64,000 nt of DNA, taken from Lachnospiraceae bacterium P6B14 (lineage in GTDB: Bacteria; Bacillota; Clostridia; Lachnospirales; Lachnospiraceae). Every line of letters begins with the position of its first letter. Positions within the stretch are counted from its first letter, which is position 1. The stretch spans positions 293,653-357,652 of the forward strand of contig JHWZ01000001.1 of assembly GCA_000687695.1 (NCBI GenBank), written 5' to 3'. This document shows positions 53,112 through 62,468 of this stretch, piece by piece. The notes beneath the pieces are model-generated. The model was not told the origin of the DNA, searched no databases, and was given only the letters and a program-made list of their open reading frames with translations. A program made the position numbers and the translations under genes.

Positions 53112-55292
53112 TTATTCAGAATAAATGACCTTTTCTTCAGGTATGTACTCGATGAGAGTTTTTTCGAGTGCATGCCTGTCTATGGGCTTGGTCAGATAAT
53201 CGGAGAACCCCTCCGCTATGTATCTTTCCCTCGCGCCTACAACCGCGTCCGCAGTAAGACAGATTATCGGAGTATTTTTGTTTACCCCACCCTGCTCGCG
53301 GATCAATGAGAGCGCCTTCGAGCCGTCCATCTCAGGCATACGCTGATCCATAAAAATGACATCATACTGCGTATCCTTCGCCATCTTCACAGACTCGGCA
53401 CCGCGCTCCGCGGTATCTATCTGAAGCTTCGTCGCCTTCAAAAGTCCCTTGACCACGGCGAGATTAAGCTTCGTATCATCCACAACGAGAATCTTTGCAT
53501 CAGGTGCTTCGAAACCGCCCTCATAGGCTTTGGCCTTCTCCATACCCCGTTCAAACTTCTCTTTGAAATCACCCACAGCCTCACCCGAGGTTATCTTCTG
53601 CGGGATTGATATGGTAAATGTCGAACCCGAACCGTACTTACTCTTTACAGAGACCGTTCCGCCCATCATCTCAAGAAGATTCCTTGTGATGGCCAAACCA
53701 AGTCCGGTACCCTCGACAGATTTATTCTGCTTCAGATCAACTCTCTCGAACTTCTCAAACAGCTTACCGATATCCTCCTCACGAATACCAATACCTGTAT
53801 CCGCCACTTCAAATATAAGATTGATCCAATATCCGTTCAACGAATCAAGCTCTTTCTTTCCGCGCACGGTAAGCTTTACAAAACCATTATCAGTGTATTT
53901 TACTGCATTATTTAGTATGTTTACCACTGCCTGACGAACATGTACCTCATCACCGTGAAGCCCGTCAGGAAGCTCCTTGTCCACATCCACTATGAACTTC
54001 AGTTCCTTGCTTTTTGCCCTATAGTAGATCATGTTGCTGACATCATTCAGCACGGAGGACAGCTTGTAATCCCCGTCCACGATCTCCATCTTTCCGGCTT
54101 CGATCTTTGAAAAATCAAGGATATCATTGATGATGGAAAGAAGGTTTTTACCCGCGCTTTCTATGTTTCCGGAGTAGTTCGCAATATCCACAAAAATATC
54201 ACGCAGTTCATCCTTATCCTCAGGCAATTTGTCTCTGGAACGAAGGCTGTCGCGCAGTATCATCTCATTCATTCCGAGAACCGCATTGATCGGCGTACGT
54301 ATCTCATGAGACATACTTGCAAGGAACTCACTCTTTGCTGCATTGGAGTTTTCCGCGATTGTTTTTTCCTCACGCAACTTGCTGTTTTCCAAGGTATTGT
54401 GGGCGAAATAAACTATAAAAATAATCGCGACGGAAAACGCAACTAAAATAAACGAGAACATGAAAAGCTCATTGTGAATAATGGAGTATACATTTACATC
54501 TGACTCCAAATCCCTCTCAATTGCCGAATCAAGCGTGTCGCGAATACTCATACCCATAAAGTATCCACCGAAACATATCCCTATCGACACTATCAGATAG
54601 ATAGGTTTAAAAAGAGCACCCATGCGCTTGGTAGATGTTCGGGACTTGCTGCCGATGATCTTGTCTCCGTGCATTTTTATAACAGCCCAAGGCAGCGCTA
54701 TCAAGGCGAAGAACACTAACAGGTTCGCGTAGTTGTACGGATTGAGCCACTCATTTGGCCAGTCATAACAACTGCTCGTCCACATCGCATATTCAAAAAA
54801 GACATAAGCAAATAATATGTGAGCAACATAAGGAATTTTGGCACCGTTCTTTCTGTTTTTGAAGTAATAAATAACACTGTTAAGACTGAGTACAATAATG
54901 ATAGTACTGAACAGGCACTGCCAAATATTATTAAAAAGACCACCAAACTGGATATAGATTGTAAACTGATATGCAGTCAGCGGAACAGGCAAAAGACTGA
55001 GCGGTGAAAAGAATTTCTTTTCGCCGTCACTCCTGATATGAAGTAATAGAAGTATAAGCGGAATAGGGCTGAGATTATCACCGACATAAGCGATATAAGA
55101 TGACACGTTCGGGCCATCACCCATAAGAAGCGAATACGCACCCCAATAGTAATCACTGAGTAGAGTAGCAAGCAAAAATGCGGTCACATATACCCATGAC
55201 CGCCTGGGCTTATCGATGTATCTGAACAGACATACGACGAGCCCTATAAGGTTCAATACTATAGCATAGATATTCCCTATCTGTTCGAACAT
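53112..55292 (-). CDS. Hybrid sensor histidine kinase with receiver domain
   Basis: This 726-aa protein has about eight membrane helices over residues 8-297: seven in the N-terminal block, then helices around 232-250 and 275-296. HisKA follows with His329 in SMSHEIRTPINAV, then an HATPase domain (NILNNAVKYTDNG, VADTGIGIREED, EGTGLGLAI) and a C-terminal receiver with Asp649 in IFMDQRMPEMDG. The stimulus is unknown. It starts 36 bp after the amino-acid importer ATPase and precedes the transglutaminase-like gene, so all may share the transcript that starts at 57.66 kb. Confidence 0.93.
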   Translation of the reverse strand: MFEQIGNIYAIVLNLIGLVVCLFRYIDKPRRSWVYVTAFLLATLLSDYYWGAYSLLMGDGPNVSSYIAYVGDNLSPIPLILLLLHIRSDGEKKFFSPLSLLPVPLTAYQFTIYIQFGGLFNNIWQCLFSTIIIVLSLNSVIYYFKNRKNGAKIPYVAHILFAYVFFEYAMWTSSCYDWPNEWLNPYNYANLLVFFALIALPWAVIKMHGDKIIGSKSRTSTKRMGALFKPIYLIVSIGICFGGYFMGMSIRDTLDSAIERDLESDVNVYSIIHNELFMFSFILVAFSVAIIFIVYFAHNTLENSKLREEKTIAENSNAAKSEFLASMSHEIRTPINAVLGMNEMILRDSLRSRDKLPEDKDELRDIFVDIANYSGNIESAGKNLLSIINDILDFSKIEAGKMEIVDGDYKLSSVLNDVSNMIYYRAKSKELKFIVDVDKELPDGLHGDEVHVRQAVVNILNNAVKYTDNGFVKLTVRGKKELDSLNGYWINLIFEVADTGIGIREEDIGKLFEKFERVDLKQNKSVEGTGLGLAITRNLLEMMGGTVSVKSKYGSGSTFTISIPQKITSGEAVGDFKEKFERGMEKAKAYEGGFEAPDAKILVVDDTKLNLAVVKGLLKATKLQIDTAERGAESVKMAKDTQYDVIFMDQRMPEMDGSKALSLIREQGGVNKNTPIICLTADAVVGARERYIAEGFSDYLTKPIDRHALEKTLIEYIPEEKVIYSE

Positions 55293-55328
55293 AACATCCC
55301 TTCTTTCCCATGTTATTCGATACTGCTA

Positions 55329-56108
55329 TTACTCGATGCTACCCAAAAACTGTTTTGTCCTCTCCTGCTTAGTATGGTTAAATACCTCGTCGGGAGTTCC
55401 CTCCTCGAGGACAAGTCCGTTGTCCATGAAGATAACATGATCGGATACATCGCGTGCGAAGTTCATCTCGTGAGTTACTATGATCATGGTCATCTTCTGA
55501 TCAGCGAGCTCTCTTATTACTCTCAGCACCTCGCCTGTAAGCTCCGGATCGAGCGCCGAAGTGGGCTCGTCGAAACAAAGTATATCAGGCTTCAGCGCGA
55601 GCGCTCTGGCGATCGCCACTCTCTGACACTGACCACCTGAGAGCTGATGCGGATAGTTCTCCATACGATCTGAAAGCCCCATCTGATCGAGGAGCTCCTC
55701 CGCCTCTGTTTTTATCTCTTCGTAATACTCTTTTTTTCTTTCTTTAAAATCAGGCTCTTCCTGAACCTGCAGCTTTCTTGCAAGCATTATATTGTCTAGA
55801 GCAGTATACTGAGGAAAAAGATTAAACGACTGAAAAACCAGTCCGAAATGAAGTCTGTTGATCCTCTTTACGGATTCCTTTTTGTAACTCGGATCACTCG
55901 CATCAAAAACAGTCTGACCCGCAACCTTGATGATTCCCTTATCAGGTGTTTCGAGGAAATTTAAACATCTGAGCAATGTCGTTTTACCGCTGCCCGAGGA
56001 TCCTATGATCGATAACACATCACTTTTTTCAAGCTGAAAACTGATGTCATTCAGTACCTCAATATGATCAAAAGTTTTTCCGATATTCTCTACTTCCAGA
56101 AGAGCCAT
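55329..56108 (-). CDS. Polar amino-acid ABC transporter ATPase
   Basis: This 259-aa GlnQ/HisP-type ATPase has Walker A GSSGSGKTT, the Q-loop GLVFQSFNLFPQ, the signature LSGGQCQRVAIARAL and Walker B ILCFDEPTSALDPE, then the switch TMIIVTHEM. It belongs to the three-gene importer with the permease and binding protein immediately upstream. Confidence 0.94.
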   Translation of the reverse strand: MALLEVENIGKTFDHIEVLNDISFQLEKSDVLSIIGSSGSGKTTLLRCLNFLETPDKGIIKVAGQTVFDASDPSYKKESVKRINRLHFGLVFQSFNLFPQYTALDNIMLARKLQVQEEPDFKERKKEYYEEIKTEAEELLDQMGLSDRMENYPHQLSGGQCQRVAIARALALKPDILCFDEPTSALDPELTGEVLRVIRELADQKMTMIIVTHEMNFARDVSDHVIFMDNGLVLEEGTPDEVFNHTKQERTKQFLGSIE

Positions 56109-56126
56109 TTTTAACCTCTCATTTTG

Positions 56127-56813
56127 TTATCTGAAGTATCCGAGCTTCTTCTCGGCTTTACCCAGGAGCACTGTTAAAATTCCGTTGAAAATCAGATAAT
56201 ACAATGCCGAGAAAAACAACGGCCAAATCGCTCCCGAGATTCCCTGTGAGCCTTTCATGAACGCCTGCCCTGCCCAGATGACCTCCTGCAGCGCAATGAT
56301 ACGCGCAAGGGAAGTATCCTTTACGAGTGTCAGAATCTCGTTCGACATCGGAGGCAGTATTCTTTTCACCATCTGTAAAAACTTTACCTTGAAGAATACC
56401 TGGCGTTTGCTCATACCGAGAACAAAACCGGCTTCATCCTGTCCCACAGGAACACTCTCGATACCTCCGCGGAATATCTCCGAAAAATAGCAAGCATAAT
56501 TAATAATAAATGCAACTGATGAAGCGATGAAACGTCCTATCTCATCGCCTCCCCATATGGGATTGTGAAAAACAAGTCCCGGAAAATAATATATTATCAA
56601 AAGCTGGATCATGAGTGGCGTACCGCGGACGACCCATATTACTATTTTCAAAAATCCCCTGAGCGGAGCAAAGCGTGACTTCACTCCCAGCATTATCAAA
56701 AGGCCGAGAGGGATAGCTCCCAAAAGCGTAACAACAAAAAGCTTTAAGGTTTGCAAAAAACCTATGTTCAGCGAATTGAGTACGACAGGGAGCTGCTCAA
56801 AAAATGTATCCAT
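56127..56813 (-). CDS. Polar amino-acid ABC transporter permease
   Basis: This 228-aa permease of the HisM/GlnP family has five membrane helices. The loop VPVGQDEAGFVLGMSKRQVFFKVKFLQMVKRILPP is the docking and transmembrane signature, and KDTSLARIIALQEV follows. Only one permease gene is present, so it probably acts as a homodimer. Confidence 0.93.
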   Translation of the reverse strand: MDTFFEQLPVVLNSLNIGFLQTLKLFVVTLLGAIPLGLLIMLGVKSRFAPLRGFLKIVIWVVRGTPLMIQLLIIYYFPGLVFHNPIWGGDEIGRFIASSVAFIINYACYFSEIFRGGIESVPVGQDEAGFVLGMSKRQVFFKVKFLQMVKRILPPMSNEILTLVKDTSLARIIALQEVIWAGQAFMKGSQGISGAIWPLFFSALYYLIFNGILTVLLGKAEKKLGYFR

Positions 56814-56840
56814 GTTTACCTCTAGCTTTATATCCTACTA

Positions 56841-57620
56841 TTATTTCTGCTCGATCAAAGCATCACCGATCTTGTATTTGTCAGCGATCTCCTTCATCGA
56901 TCCGTCAGAATAGCAATCCTTGAAGAACTGGTTCAGCTCACCCACCATATCAGAGCCCTTGCGGAAGCCTACACCGTACTTCTCATCATTAAGCTTAACG
57001 GTATATGTCAGGTTCTCATAGCTGGTTCCCTCACCAACCATTGCAGCAGCCATCAGGTAGTCAACGATAGCAGCATCCGATGTTCCCGAAGCAACCTCCA
57101 TCAATGCAGCAGCCTGATCCTTTACCGGAGTGCTCTGAAGTCCGTGACTCTGAGCCTCGCTCTCACCGGCACTTCCTGCCTCAACCGCAAACTTGAGATC
57201 CTTTATCGAAGCCTCATCCTTGTACTGATCAGCCTTGTCTACAGGCACGATGACAACCTGAGAATTGTTGAAATACTCGTTTGAGCAGTCCATAGCGCTC
57301 TTTACCTCATCAGTAAGAGTCATGCCGTTCCATACGCAGTCGATACTGCCTGCATCCAGCTCAAGAGCCTTGTTGTCCCAGTCGATCACCGAAAACTCTA
57401 CCTCCACACCGAGCTTCTCAGCGAACTTAGCTGCCATGTCAGCATCAAATCCAATCCAGTTTCCTGCGTCATCCTTGTAATCCATCGGCTCAAACTCGGT
57501 CATTCCGACTATGAGCTTTCCTTTTTCCTTGATCTTTGCGGTGTCACTGTCCGAGCTGCCGCAAGCAGCAAGTGACATACACATAGCCAACGCAAGTACG
57601 AGTGTGATTAATTTTTTCAT
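56841..57620 (-). CDS. Amino-acid-binding lipoprotein
   Basis: This 259-aa lipoprotein has the lipobox LAAC (Cys20) and a family-3 solute-binding fold. Markers are KLIVGMTEFEPMDYKDDAG, WIGFDADMAAKFAEKLG, and SIDCVWNGMTLTDEVKSAMDCSNEYF. Relatives bind glutamine, cystine or other polar amino acids, and the ligand cannot be fixed from the sequence. It is the first gene of the importer operon, behind a good promoter. Confidence 0.94.
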   Translation of the reverse strand: MKKLITLVLALAMCMSLAACGSSDSDTAKIKEKGKLIVGMTEFEPMDYKDDAGNWIGFDADMAAKFAEKLGVEVEFSVIDWDNKALELDAGSIDCVWNGMTLTDEVKSAMDCSNEYFNNSQVVIVPVDKADQYKDEASIKDLKFAVEAGSAGESEAQSHGLQSTPVKDQAAALMEVASGTSDAAIVDYLMAAAMVGEGTSYENLTYTVKLNDEKYGVGFRKGSDMVGELNQFFKDCYSDGSMKEIADKYKIGDALIEQK

Positions 57621-57662
57621 TTTTGTTTCTCCTTCTTCTTAAAATAAGTGAATTCAGGGAAA

Positions 57663-57691
57663 ATTATACCAAATTTTAACGCTCAAGTCAA
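57663..57691 (-). promoter_or_regulatory. Promoter of the amino-acid importer operon
   Basis: On the minus strand TTGACT and TATAAT are spaced by 17 bp, about 40 bp upstream of the binding-protein start. Confidence 0.8.
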
Positions 57692-57708
57692 GTAAGGTGG
57701 TAAAAACC

Positions 57709-57737
57709 TTTACAAAACGCATAAAATACTGTACAAT
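57709..57737 (+). promoter_or_regulatory. Promoter of the second transglutaminase-like gene
   Basis: TTTACA and TACAAT are spaced by 17 bp, about 47 bp upstream of the start codon. It is back-to-back with the importer promoter. Confidence 0.65.
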
Positions 57738-57784
57738 TGTTCTCGCATATACTTTCGTTTTCAAACAGAGAGGAGACACCCTTT

Positions 57785-59227
57785 ATGAAAAACCTCGTGA
57801 AAGCACTTTTGGTCGCAGTAGCTCTGGCCGGATCATTTTTGTTGGTCGGAACAGATGTGGATGCAGCCGTTATCAAAGGCACTACGATCCGCTACAAAGA
57901 GCCTGTGATCAAAAAAGTAAGTGATAAACAGTGGGCCTCCATGTACAAAGGATCCAAGGCCAACTCTGCAAAGGCTGTTGCAAAGAAGATGAAAAGCCAT
58001 CTTATGAAGAGGGAGAAAACTTTCACCATCACAACCAACTGGAAAAAACTCAGTCTCGACGCAGTATTCAACGCGATCGGAGAGCTCGACGACAAAAAAA
58101 CAAGTGATGATGCTGATTTCATCAAGGGCGGAATTCTCAGTATCGGATGGACCGGCTACTTAAACTCCAAAGGAACGATGATAACAACCTGGAAGCTGGT
58201 TTACACCGAGACTGCTTCACAGGTCAAAAAGGTCAACAAGTCGTCAAAGAGCGTTTTGAAAAAGCTTGGAGTTTCAAAGCTCTCGGATATTGCTAAGGTA
58301 AAGGCCATCCACGACTATGTGGTTGAACTGGTCACATATGATGACAGTATGCAGGATTACTCTGCTTATGGCGGTCTGACCGCAGACAAGCATTCCACGG
58401 TTTGTCAGGGGTATTCACTCATCATGTACAAGCTCCTCACTGATGCGGGTGTTCCATGCCACTATGTCACCGGAGATGTAGGCGGCCCTCACGCATGGAA
58501 TATTGTTAAGATAAATAAAAAGTGGTATTACCTTGATTCAACCTGGGATGACCCCTCCGATACGACAGTTTATGACTACTTCCTGATCGGAGAGAGTCGT
58601 CTGAAAAAAGACCATACGACAGATAAATACTACAAGCAAAAATTCAATATTTCTTCAAAGGATCTCGACTGGGCTACTCTTCTTGAGAAATCCAAAAATC
58701 CTGAAGATGAAAAGATCCCTGTCGATCAAACGGACGAAGAGATTGAAAACGGTAGAAAAGCACTTGAAAGAGAATCGGTTATAAAAGAGCTTAACAGTAT
58801 GCTTAATGAGACTCTGGGCATCGACGAAGATTCTGAAGACAGCTACGATACTCTGGTCAAGGATGCATGTAAAAAGATATACGGATTCATCGTAGAAAAA
58901 ATGTCTGACGAAGCATTTGCTTCCTTCATGGATAGCGATGATATGAGAAGAGTATTCTTAAGTGACACACAAAAACTTATTAATGAATACATCCTCGATC
59001 CTATCACGGAATATATAGATAGTGATGATTATACGGACAGATTATTTGATCTCTTGATAAATGACTTTGATGAAGATGATCTGGAAAACTTTACAGAGGA
59101 TAGTCTGGCACCTATCATAGAGGTATACATGTACGAAGACATATCAAACATGTTACATGATCTGACAAAAGAGTATTCGAGATTTATTGTAGATTCAATC
59201 GTTGAACAACTAAACAGTATGGTATAA
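57785..59227 (+). CDS. Secreted transglutaminase-like protein with acidic helical C-terminus
   Basis: This 480-aa protein has a Sec signal peptide (cleavage likely near VDAAV, residue about 27). The transglutaminase core has Cys207 in STVCQGYS, His236 in GPHAWNIV and Asp251 in YLDSTWDD. After about residue 300 the protein becomes a long, highly acidic helical region with no known domain, unlike the beta-type C-terminus of the paralogue at 51754. The open frame extends 16 codons upstream, but ATG 57785 follows GAGAGGAG and starts the signal peptide. Its stop lies 3 bp from the convergent response-regulator stop. Confidence 0.87.
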   Translation: MKNLVKALLVAVALAGSFLLVGTDVDAAVIKGTTIRYKEPVIKKVSDKQWASMYKGSKANSAKAVAKKMKSHLMKREKTFTITTNWKKLSLDAVFNAIGELDDKKTSDDADFIKGGILSIGWTGYLNSKGTMITTWKLVYTETASQVKKVNKSSKSVLKKLGVSKLSDIAKVKAIHDYVVELVTYDDSMQDYSAYGGLTADKHSTVCQGYSLIMYKLLTDAGVPCHYVTGDVGGPHAWNIVKINKKWYYLDSTWDDPSDTTVYDYFLIGESRLKKDHTTDKYYKQKFNISSKDLDWATLLEKSKNPEDEKIPVDQTDEEIENGRKALERESVIKELNSMLNETLGIDEDSEDSYDTLVKDACKKIYGFIVEKMSDEAFASFMDSDDMRRVFLSDTQKLINEYILDPITEYIDSDDYTDRLFDLLINDFDEDDLENFTEDSLAPIIEVYMYEDISNMLHDLTKEYSRFIVDSIVEQLNSMV

Positions 59228-59230
59228 CAA

Positions 59231-59857
59231 CTAACGTTTTACCTCGGTATAATAGAACACTGCGAGCTGCGTCCTGTCACGCAGCTCGAGTTTGTCTAAA
59301 AGCGAGCTTATATAATTTCTGACTGTACCTTCACTCAAAAATAACTTCTCTGCTATCTCTTTATTATTCATCCCCGTGGCAACCGCCTCGAGGATTTCTT
59401 TTTCTTTTTCACTTATATCATAAGCATCAAAATCAAACTCTTCTTTTTCTTTTATTAGCGTTGGAAGCTTGTCACGAACACTGTCTCCGAATACACTTTG
59501 TCCATTCATAACTGCCGTTAACGCAGGTGCGATACCTTCATAATCCTGCTTAAGAATATATCCTTTTGCACCCATACCAAGTGCCTTTATAATATATTCA
59601 TCATCGGAAAAAGTAGTCAGGTAAAGTAAGCGGGCATCCGGCGCATCCTTAAGGATCACCTCTCCTGCCTCGAGTCCGGTCATACCCTCCATGCGGATAT
59701 CCATCAGCATTACATCCGGGTGATGTTCATTATAAAGTGTGATGGCTTCCTCGCCAGAGCTGCCCATAGCTACGACCTCGATGTCAGGGGTGCTCTCAAG
59801 AATTGTTTTGAGAGAAAGCGCGACGAGCTTATCGTCATCTATTACCACTATCCGCAT
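59231..59857 (-). CDS. NarL/LuxR-type response regulator
   Basis: This 208-aa regulator has a receiver domain with acidic pocket DDD (residues 7-9) and phosphoacceptor Asp53 in VMLMDIRMEG. The LuxR-type helix-turn-helix is ISEKEKEILEAVATGMNNKEIAEKLFLSEGTVRNYIS. The longer frame starts six codons earlier, but ATG 59855-59857 has AAGGAG 8 bp upstream. It pairs with the kinase encoded just upstream. Targets are unknown. Confidence 0.94.
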   Translation of the reverse strand: MRIVVIDDDKLVALSLKTILESTPDIEVVAMGSSGEEAITLYNEHHPDVMLMDIRMEGMTGLEAGEVILKDAPDARLLYLTTFSDDEYIIKALGMGAKGYILKQDYEGIAPALTAVMNGQSVFGDSVRDKLPTLIKEKEEFDFDAYDISEKEKEILEAVATGMNNKEIAEKLFLSEGTVRNYISSLLDKLELRDRTQLAVFYYTEVKR

Positions 59858-59878
59858 GAAATGAACTCCTTTCAAATC

Positions 59879-60934
59879 CTATCTTGGCACTGAAACATTT
59901 ACCGTGAATCCTTTGTCCGTGTTAAACTCTATATGACCATGTACCTGCTCAACTCGCTCACGCATATTTGAAAGCCCGATACCCGTATCTCTTATTATCG
60001 TTGAAGATCCATCATCGGAAATATTCAGTTCATATACACCGGGCTTCTCGCTGACTGAGACCGAAATAGTTTTACCATTTGAGTGCTTGACCGCATTGGA
60101 AACTGCTTCCTTCACAACACCTGCAAAGCATAGCTTAACCGATGTCGGTAAGCCTGCCTTTATGTCGTAGTTAAGAGTTGTTGCAAAACGATTCTCAACC
60201 GTCTTTAGATTATCCCCGATAGCAGCCTGCAGGTCGATCGACTCATCGTGCAGATCGTGCACACTTTCACGGATGCTCGTCATCGCCTGATCGAGAGTTT
60301 GATTAAGACCCTCCAATGGTTCCTTCAGATTTTCATCCTTATTCGCTATCATCAGTGCACCCGATTGGAGCAAAGACCTGGTAAGCATATGACCGACATT
60401 GTCATGTATTTCTCTGGCGATGCGGTTTCTTTCTTTTAATGTTGCCAGATGAACTTCATTATTTTGTGCTTCTTTCAGTCTTGCATTCTGACTTTCCAGC
60501 ATCACGTTTTTCTCTGCAAGCTCATCTCGAAGTAAGTGATATTTTTCTACAGCTTCTTCGTTTCTGGATACCAAAAGATAGAGCAGCACAGAAACTCCGG
60601 CACCCGCAAACGCAATAATATACTGAGCAGGATGCAAAGCCCCGCTCTCCTTGAAAACAAGAAGAGCGGGCAGAACTAAATACCATTTTTGTTCCCACAA
60701 AGCATCATAAACCAAGAGTGGCACCCCGCAAAATAACGGTGGTACCCATCCGCATACGGCACTCGCAACTATTATCAGCGCGGCTGCCATCCACTTCCCC
60801 GTCATAAGCTGTGCTAAAATCGATACCATAACAACACCTATAGCCACAGCCACAGGCTCGATAAAATTATCCTCCATCACAAGTCCTGCCAAGCACAGCA
60901 GCATGAGGGCAGCACGCTCATAAAAACGGGTCAT
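59879..60934 (-). CDS. NarX/DesK-type sensor histidine kinase
   Basis: This 351-aa kinase has about six membrane helices in residues 8-122, a coiled coil, a HisKA_3 domain with His177 in AREIHDNVGHML and an HATPase domain (AVSNAVKHSNGKT, GIGLSNMRERVEQVHG). There is no large extracellular loop, so it probably senses the membrane or an internal cue. The start codon lies 4 bp past the stop of the Ig-like protein gene and lacks its own ribosome binding site, so translation is coupled. Confidence 0.92.
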   Translation of the reverse strand: MTRFYERAALMLLCLAGLVMEDNFIEPVAVAIGVVMVSILAQLMTGKWMAAALIIVASAVCGWVPPLFCGVPLLVYDALWEQKWYLVLPALLVFKESGALHPAQYIIAFAGAGVSVLLYLLVSRNEEAVEKYHLLRDELAEKNVMLESQNARLKEAQNNEVHLATLKERNRIAREIHDNVGHMLTRSLLQSGALMIANKDENLKEPLEGLNQTLDQAMTSIRESVHDLHDESIDLQAAIGDNLKTVENRFATTLNYDIKAGLPTSVKLCFAGVVKEAVSNAVKHSNGKTISVSVSEKPGVYELNISDDGSSTIIRDTGIGLSNMRERVEQVHGHIEFNTDKGFTVNVSVPR

Positions 60935-60938
60935 TTAT

Positions 60939-61874
60939 TCAGTCACTGATCCTTGTAAATATAACAGGATTTGCTAATCCATTACTCCATGCATAATTAT
61001 AATGATCATACTCACCGGGTTCATCAGGATTATCAATGGTTATGGTATCTGTTACCATTTCTCCGATGGTTCCGTCAAACGATATCGGCTCAACGGTACG
61101 TGTGAGTTCTTTTTTATCCATGTAAAGATCGCTGACTGTTTCTATTGATCCCTTTTTCTGCGCGAGGTCCACGGTCATTTTTGAAGAATAATGATGACTT
61201 CCGTAGAGGATACTGTCGCTCGATGCCAATACCGGATAGGCAGTGCTGTTGCTGGTGCAATTGTCAACAAAAGTGACCGCAGCCGGAGTAGCTAACGGAT
61301 TATATACAAATACCCGTGCAGTATTCGAGGAACCGTCTCCCATTGTGGTATCGGTCATAAGGAGTAACGGAACACCGATATTTACAACTGCAACATTGAG
61401 TCCATCAGAGAAATCCTTAGCATCAAGAGTTTTTAAATACTCAACATATGCTTTGGTAAAATCGATTCCGAGTAATGAGTTCTCTCCGAAAACAGAAGCC
61501 AGCTCATCTATCTCACTTACGGTTACTTTGTAAGTTAATTTGAATGATTTTTTCTTATTGACTGCTTTCTTCAATTTCAAAGTTGCAGTGATAGTTGAGC
61601 TTCCTTTGCTGAGGCCTTTAGCCACGATGGAAAGTCCGCTTTTACTTACTGAAACATTGTTATTTGATGCCTTTACGGTAAGCTTTTTAACATTATTTTT
61701 TTTGATATTGCCGATCTTTGTTTTTGCGACAAAACCCACATAGGTTGATCCTTTTGAAGAAGTAAGCTTTGGCGCTTTCGCTGCAGCCTCCGACGGAGCC
61801 TGTGATGTAAACGGCAGAACAAGTGCTACTGCCAGGGTAGTTGCCATAACCCTTTTGATCATTTTGGTTTTCAT
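60939..61874 (-). CDS. Secreted Ig-like-domain protein in a two-component operon
   Basis: This 311-aa protein has a Sec signal peptide (TTLAVALVLPFTSQAPSEAAA), then a Lys/Ser/Thr-rich Big_2-like domain (about 30-115, SKGSTYVGFVAKTKIGNI, GLSKGSSTITATLKL). The second half is unrecognised and beta-rich. The frame extends nine codons upstream, but ATG 61872-61874 follows AAAAGGAGGTATTAC. It is the first gene of an operon with a kinase and response regulator, so it may be their sensor partner or target (inference). Confidence 0.82.
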   Translation of the reverse strand: MKTKMIKRVMATTLAVALVLPFTSQAPSEAAAKAPKLTSSKGSTYVGFVAKTKIGNIKKNNVKKLTVKASNNNVSVSKSGLSIVAKGLSKGSSTITATLKLKKAVNKKKSFKLTYKVTVSEIDELASVFGENSLLGIDFTKAYVEYLKTLDAKDFSDGLNVAVVNIGVPLLLMTDTTMGDGSSNTARVFVYNPLATPAAVTFVDNCTSNSTAYPVLASSDSILYGSHHYSSKMTVDLAQKKGSIETVSDLYMDKKELTRTVEPISFDGTIGEMVTDTITIDNPDEPGEYDHYNYAWSNGLANPVIFTRISD

Positions 61875-61948
61875 GTAATACCTCCTTTTAAAATGAATCA
61901 CTGTCTGTCAAAATAGTCCTTACCACCGCATTAGCTTCAAACACACTC

Positions 61949-61977
61949 ATTATACTCTCAATCAGAGAAAAAGTAAA
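61949..61977 (-). promoter_or_regulatory. Promoter of the Ig-like/kinase/regulator operon
   Basis: On the minus strand TTTACT and TATAAT are spaced by 17 bp, about 75 bp upstream of the Ig-like protein start. Confidence 0.6.
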
Positions 61978-61996
61978 GCAAAAACAGGATATGCTT

Positions 61997-62170
61997 TTAT
62001 CTGTCCTTCCATATCTGCAGCTCCGGATACTCGCAGAACAATGCACCGAGCCTGAGCACGGTCAAAACCATACAACATATCACGATCTGCGGATCCCAGG
62101 TGATCCAAACCAATATGATGCCGATCACCAAAGCTATAGTCATCAGATTCAATTGCCATTTTTCACTCAT
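61997..62170 (-). CDS. Small membrane protein (57 aa)
   Basis: A short frame MSEKWQLNLM... encodes two closely spaced hydrophobic segments (LMTIALVIGIILVWITW and IVICCMVLTVLRLGALF) and a polar end. An AGGAGG lies 10 bp upstream of this ATG and 4 bp upstream of an alternative in-frame ATG at 62174-62176. The codons on this frame form a coherent membrane protein, while other frames do not. Function is unknown. Confidence 0.65.
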   Translation of the reverse strand: MSEKWQLNLMTIALVIGIILVWITWDPQIVICCMVLTVLRLGALFCEYPELQIWKDR

Positions 62171-62271
62171 ATCCATCAGTCCTCCTATTCAATCAAACAA
62201 GTTTATGGTTTTTTTTAACCCTTTTTTCGCCCTTTTTTCAACCTTCACCCTGATCTTACATCAGGATGGTG

Positions 62272-62287
62272 TCCAAATGTTTGGACA
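62272..62287. promoter_or_regulatory. Small dyad upstream of the IS element
   Basis: GTCCAAA-TG-TTTGGAC is a perfect 7-bp inverted repeat, with another short one (CTGAT/ATCAG, about 62250-62264) beside it. The rest of 62177-62333 is T- and A-rich on one strand with no gene. Confidence 0.35.
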
Positions 62288-62333
62288 TTTAAGACAAATA
62301 AAATAAGGCTGCCGGTACCTTCTGACCCTTAAA

Positions 62334-62350
62334 TGAAAAAGTCATTGCAA
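62334..62350 (+). repeat. Left terminal inverted repeat of the IS30-like element
   Basis: It matches the right end at 16 of 17 positions. Confidence 0.7.
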
Positions 62351-62468
62351 AGAAAATGACCATAAATCAGAAAAATCGTTGCAATGACTCTTGCAGAACA
62401 GGTAATTTGCTTTGATCGGATTCATGGTGTATTATTCATAGGATTGCTATCTGCGGATAGGAGTTCAT

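Noticed and set aside
61962..62159. 65-codon minus-strand frame
   Set aside because: It is out of frame with the small membrane protein on the same strand, which has the ribosome binding site and hydrophobic pattern.
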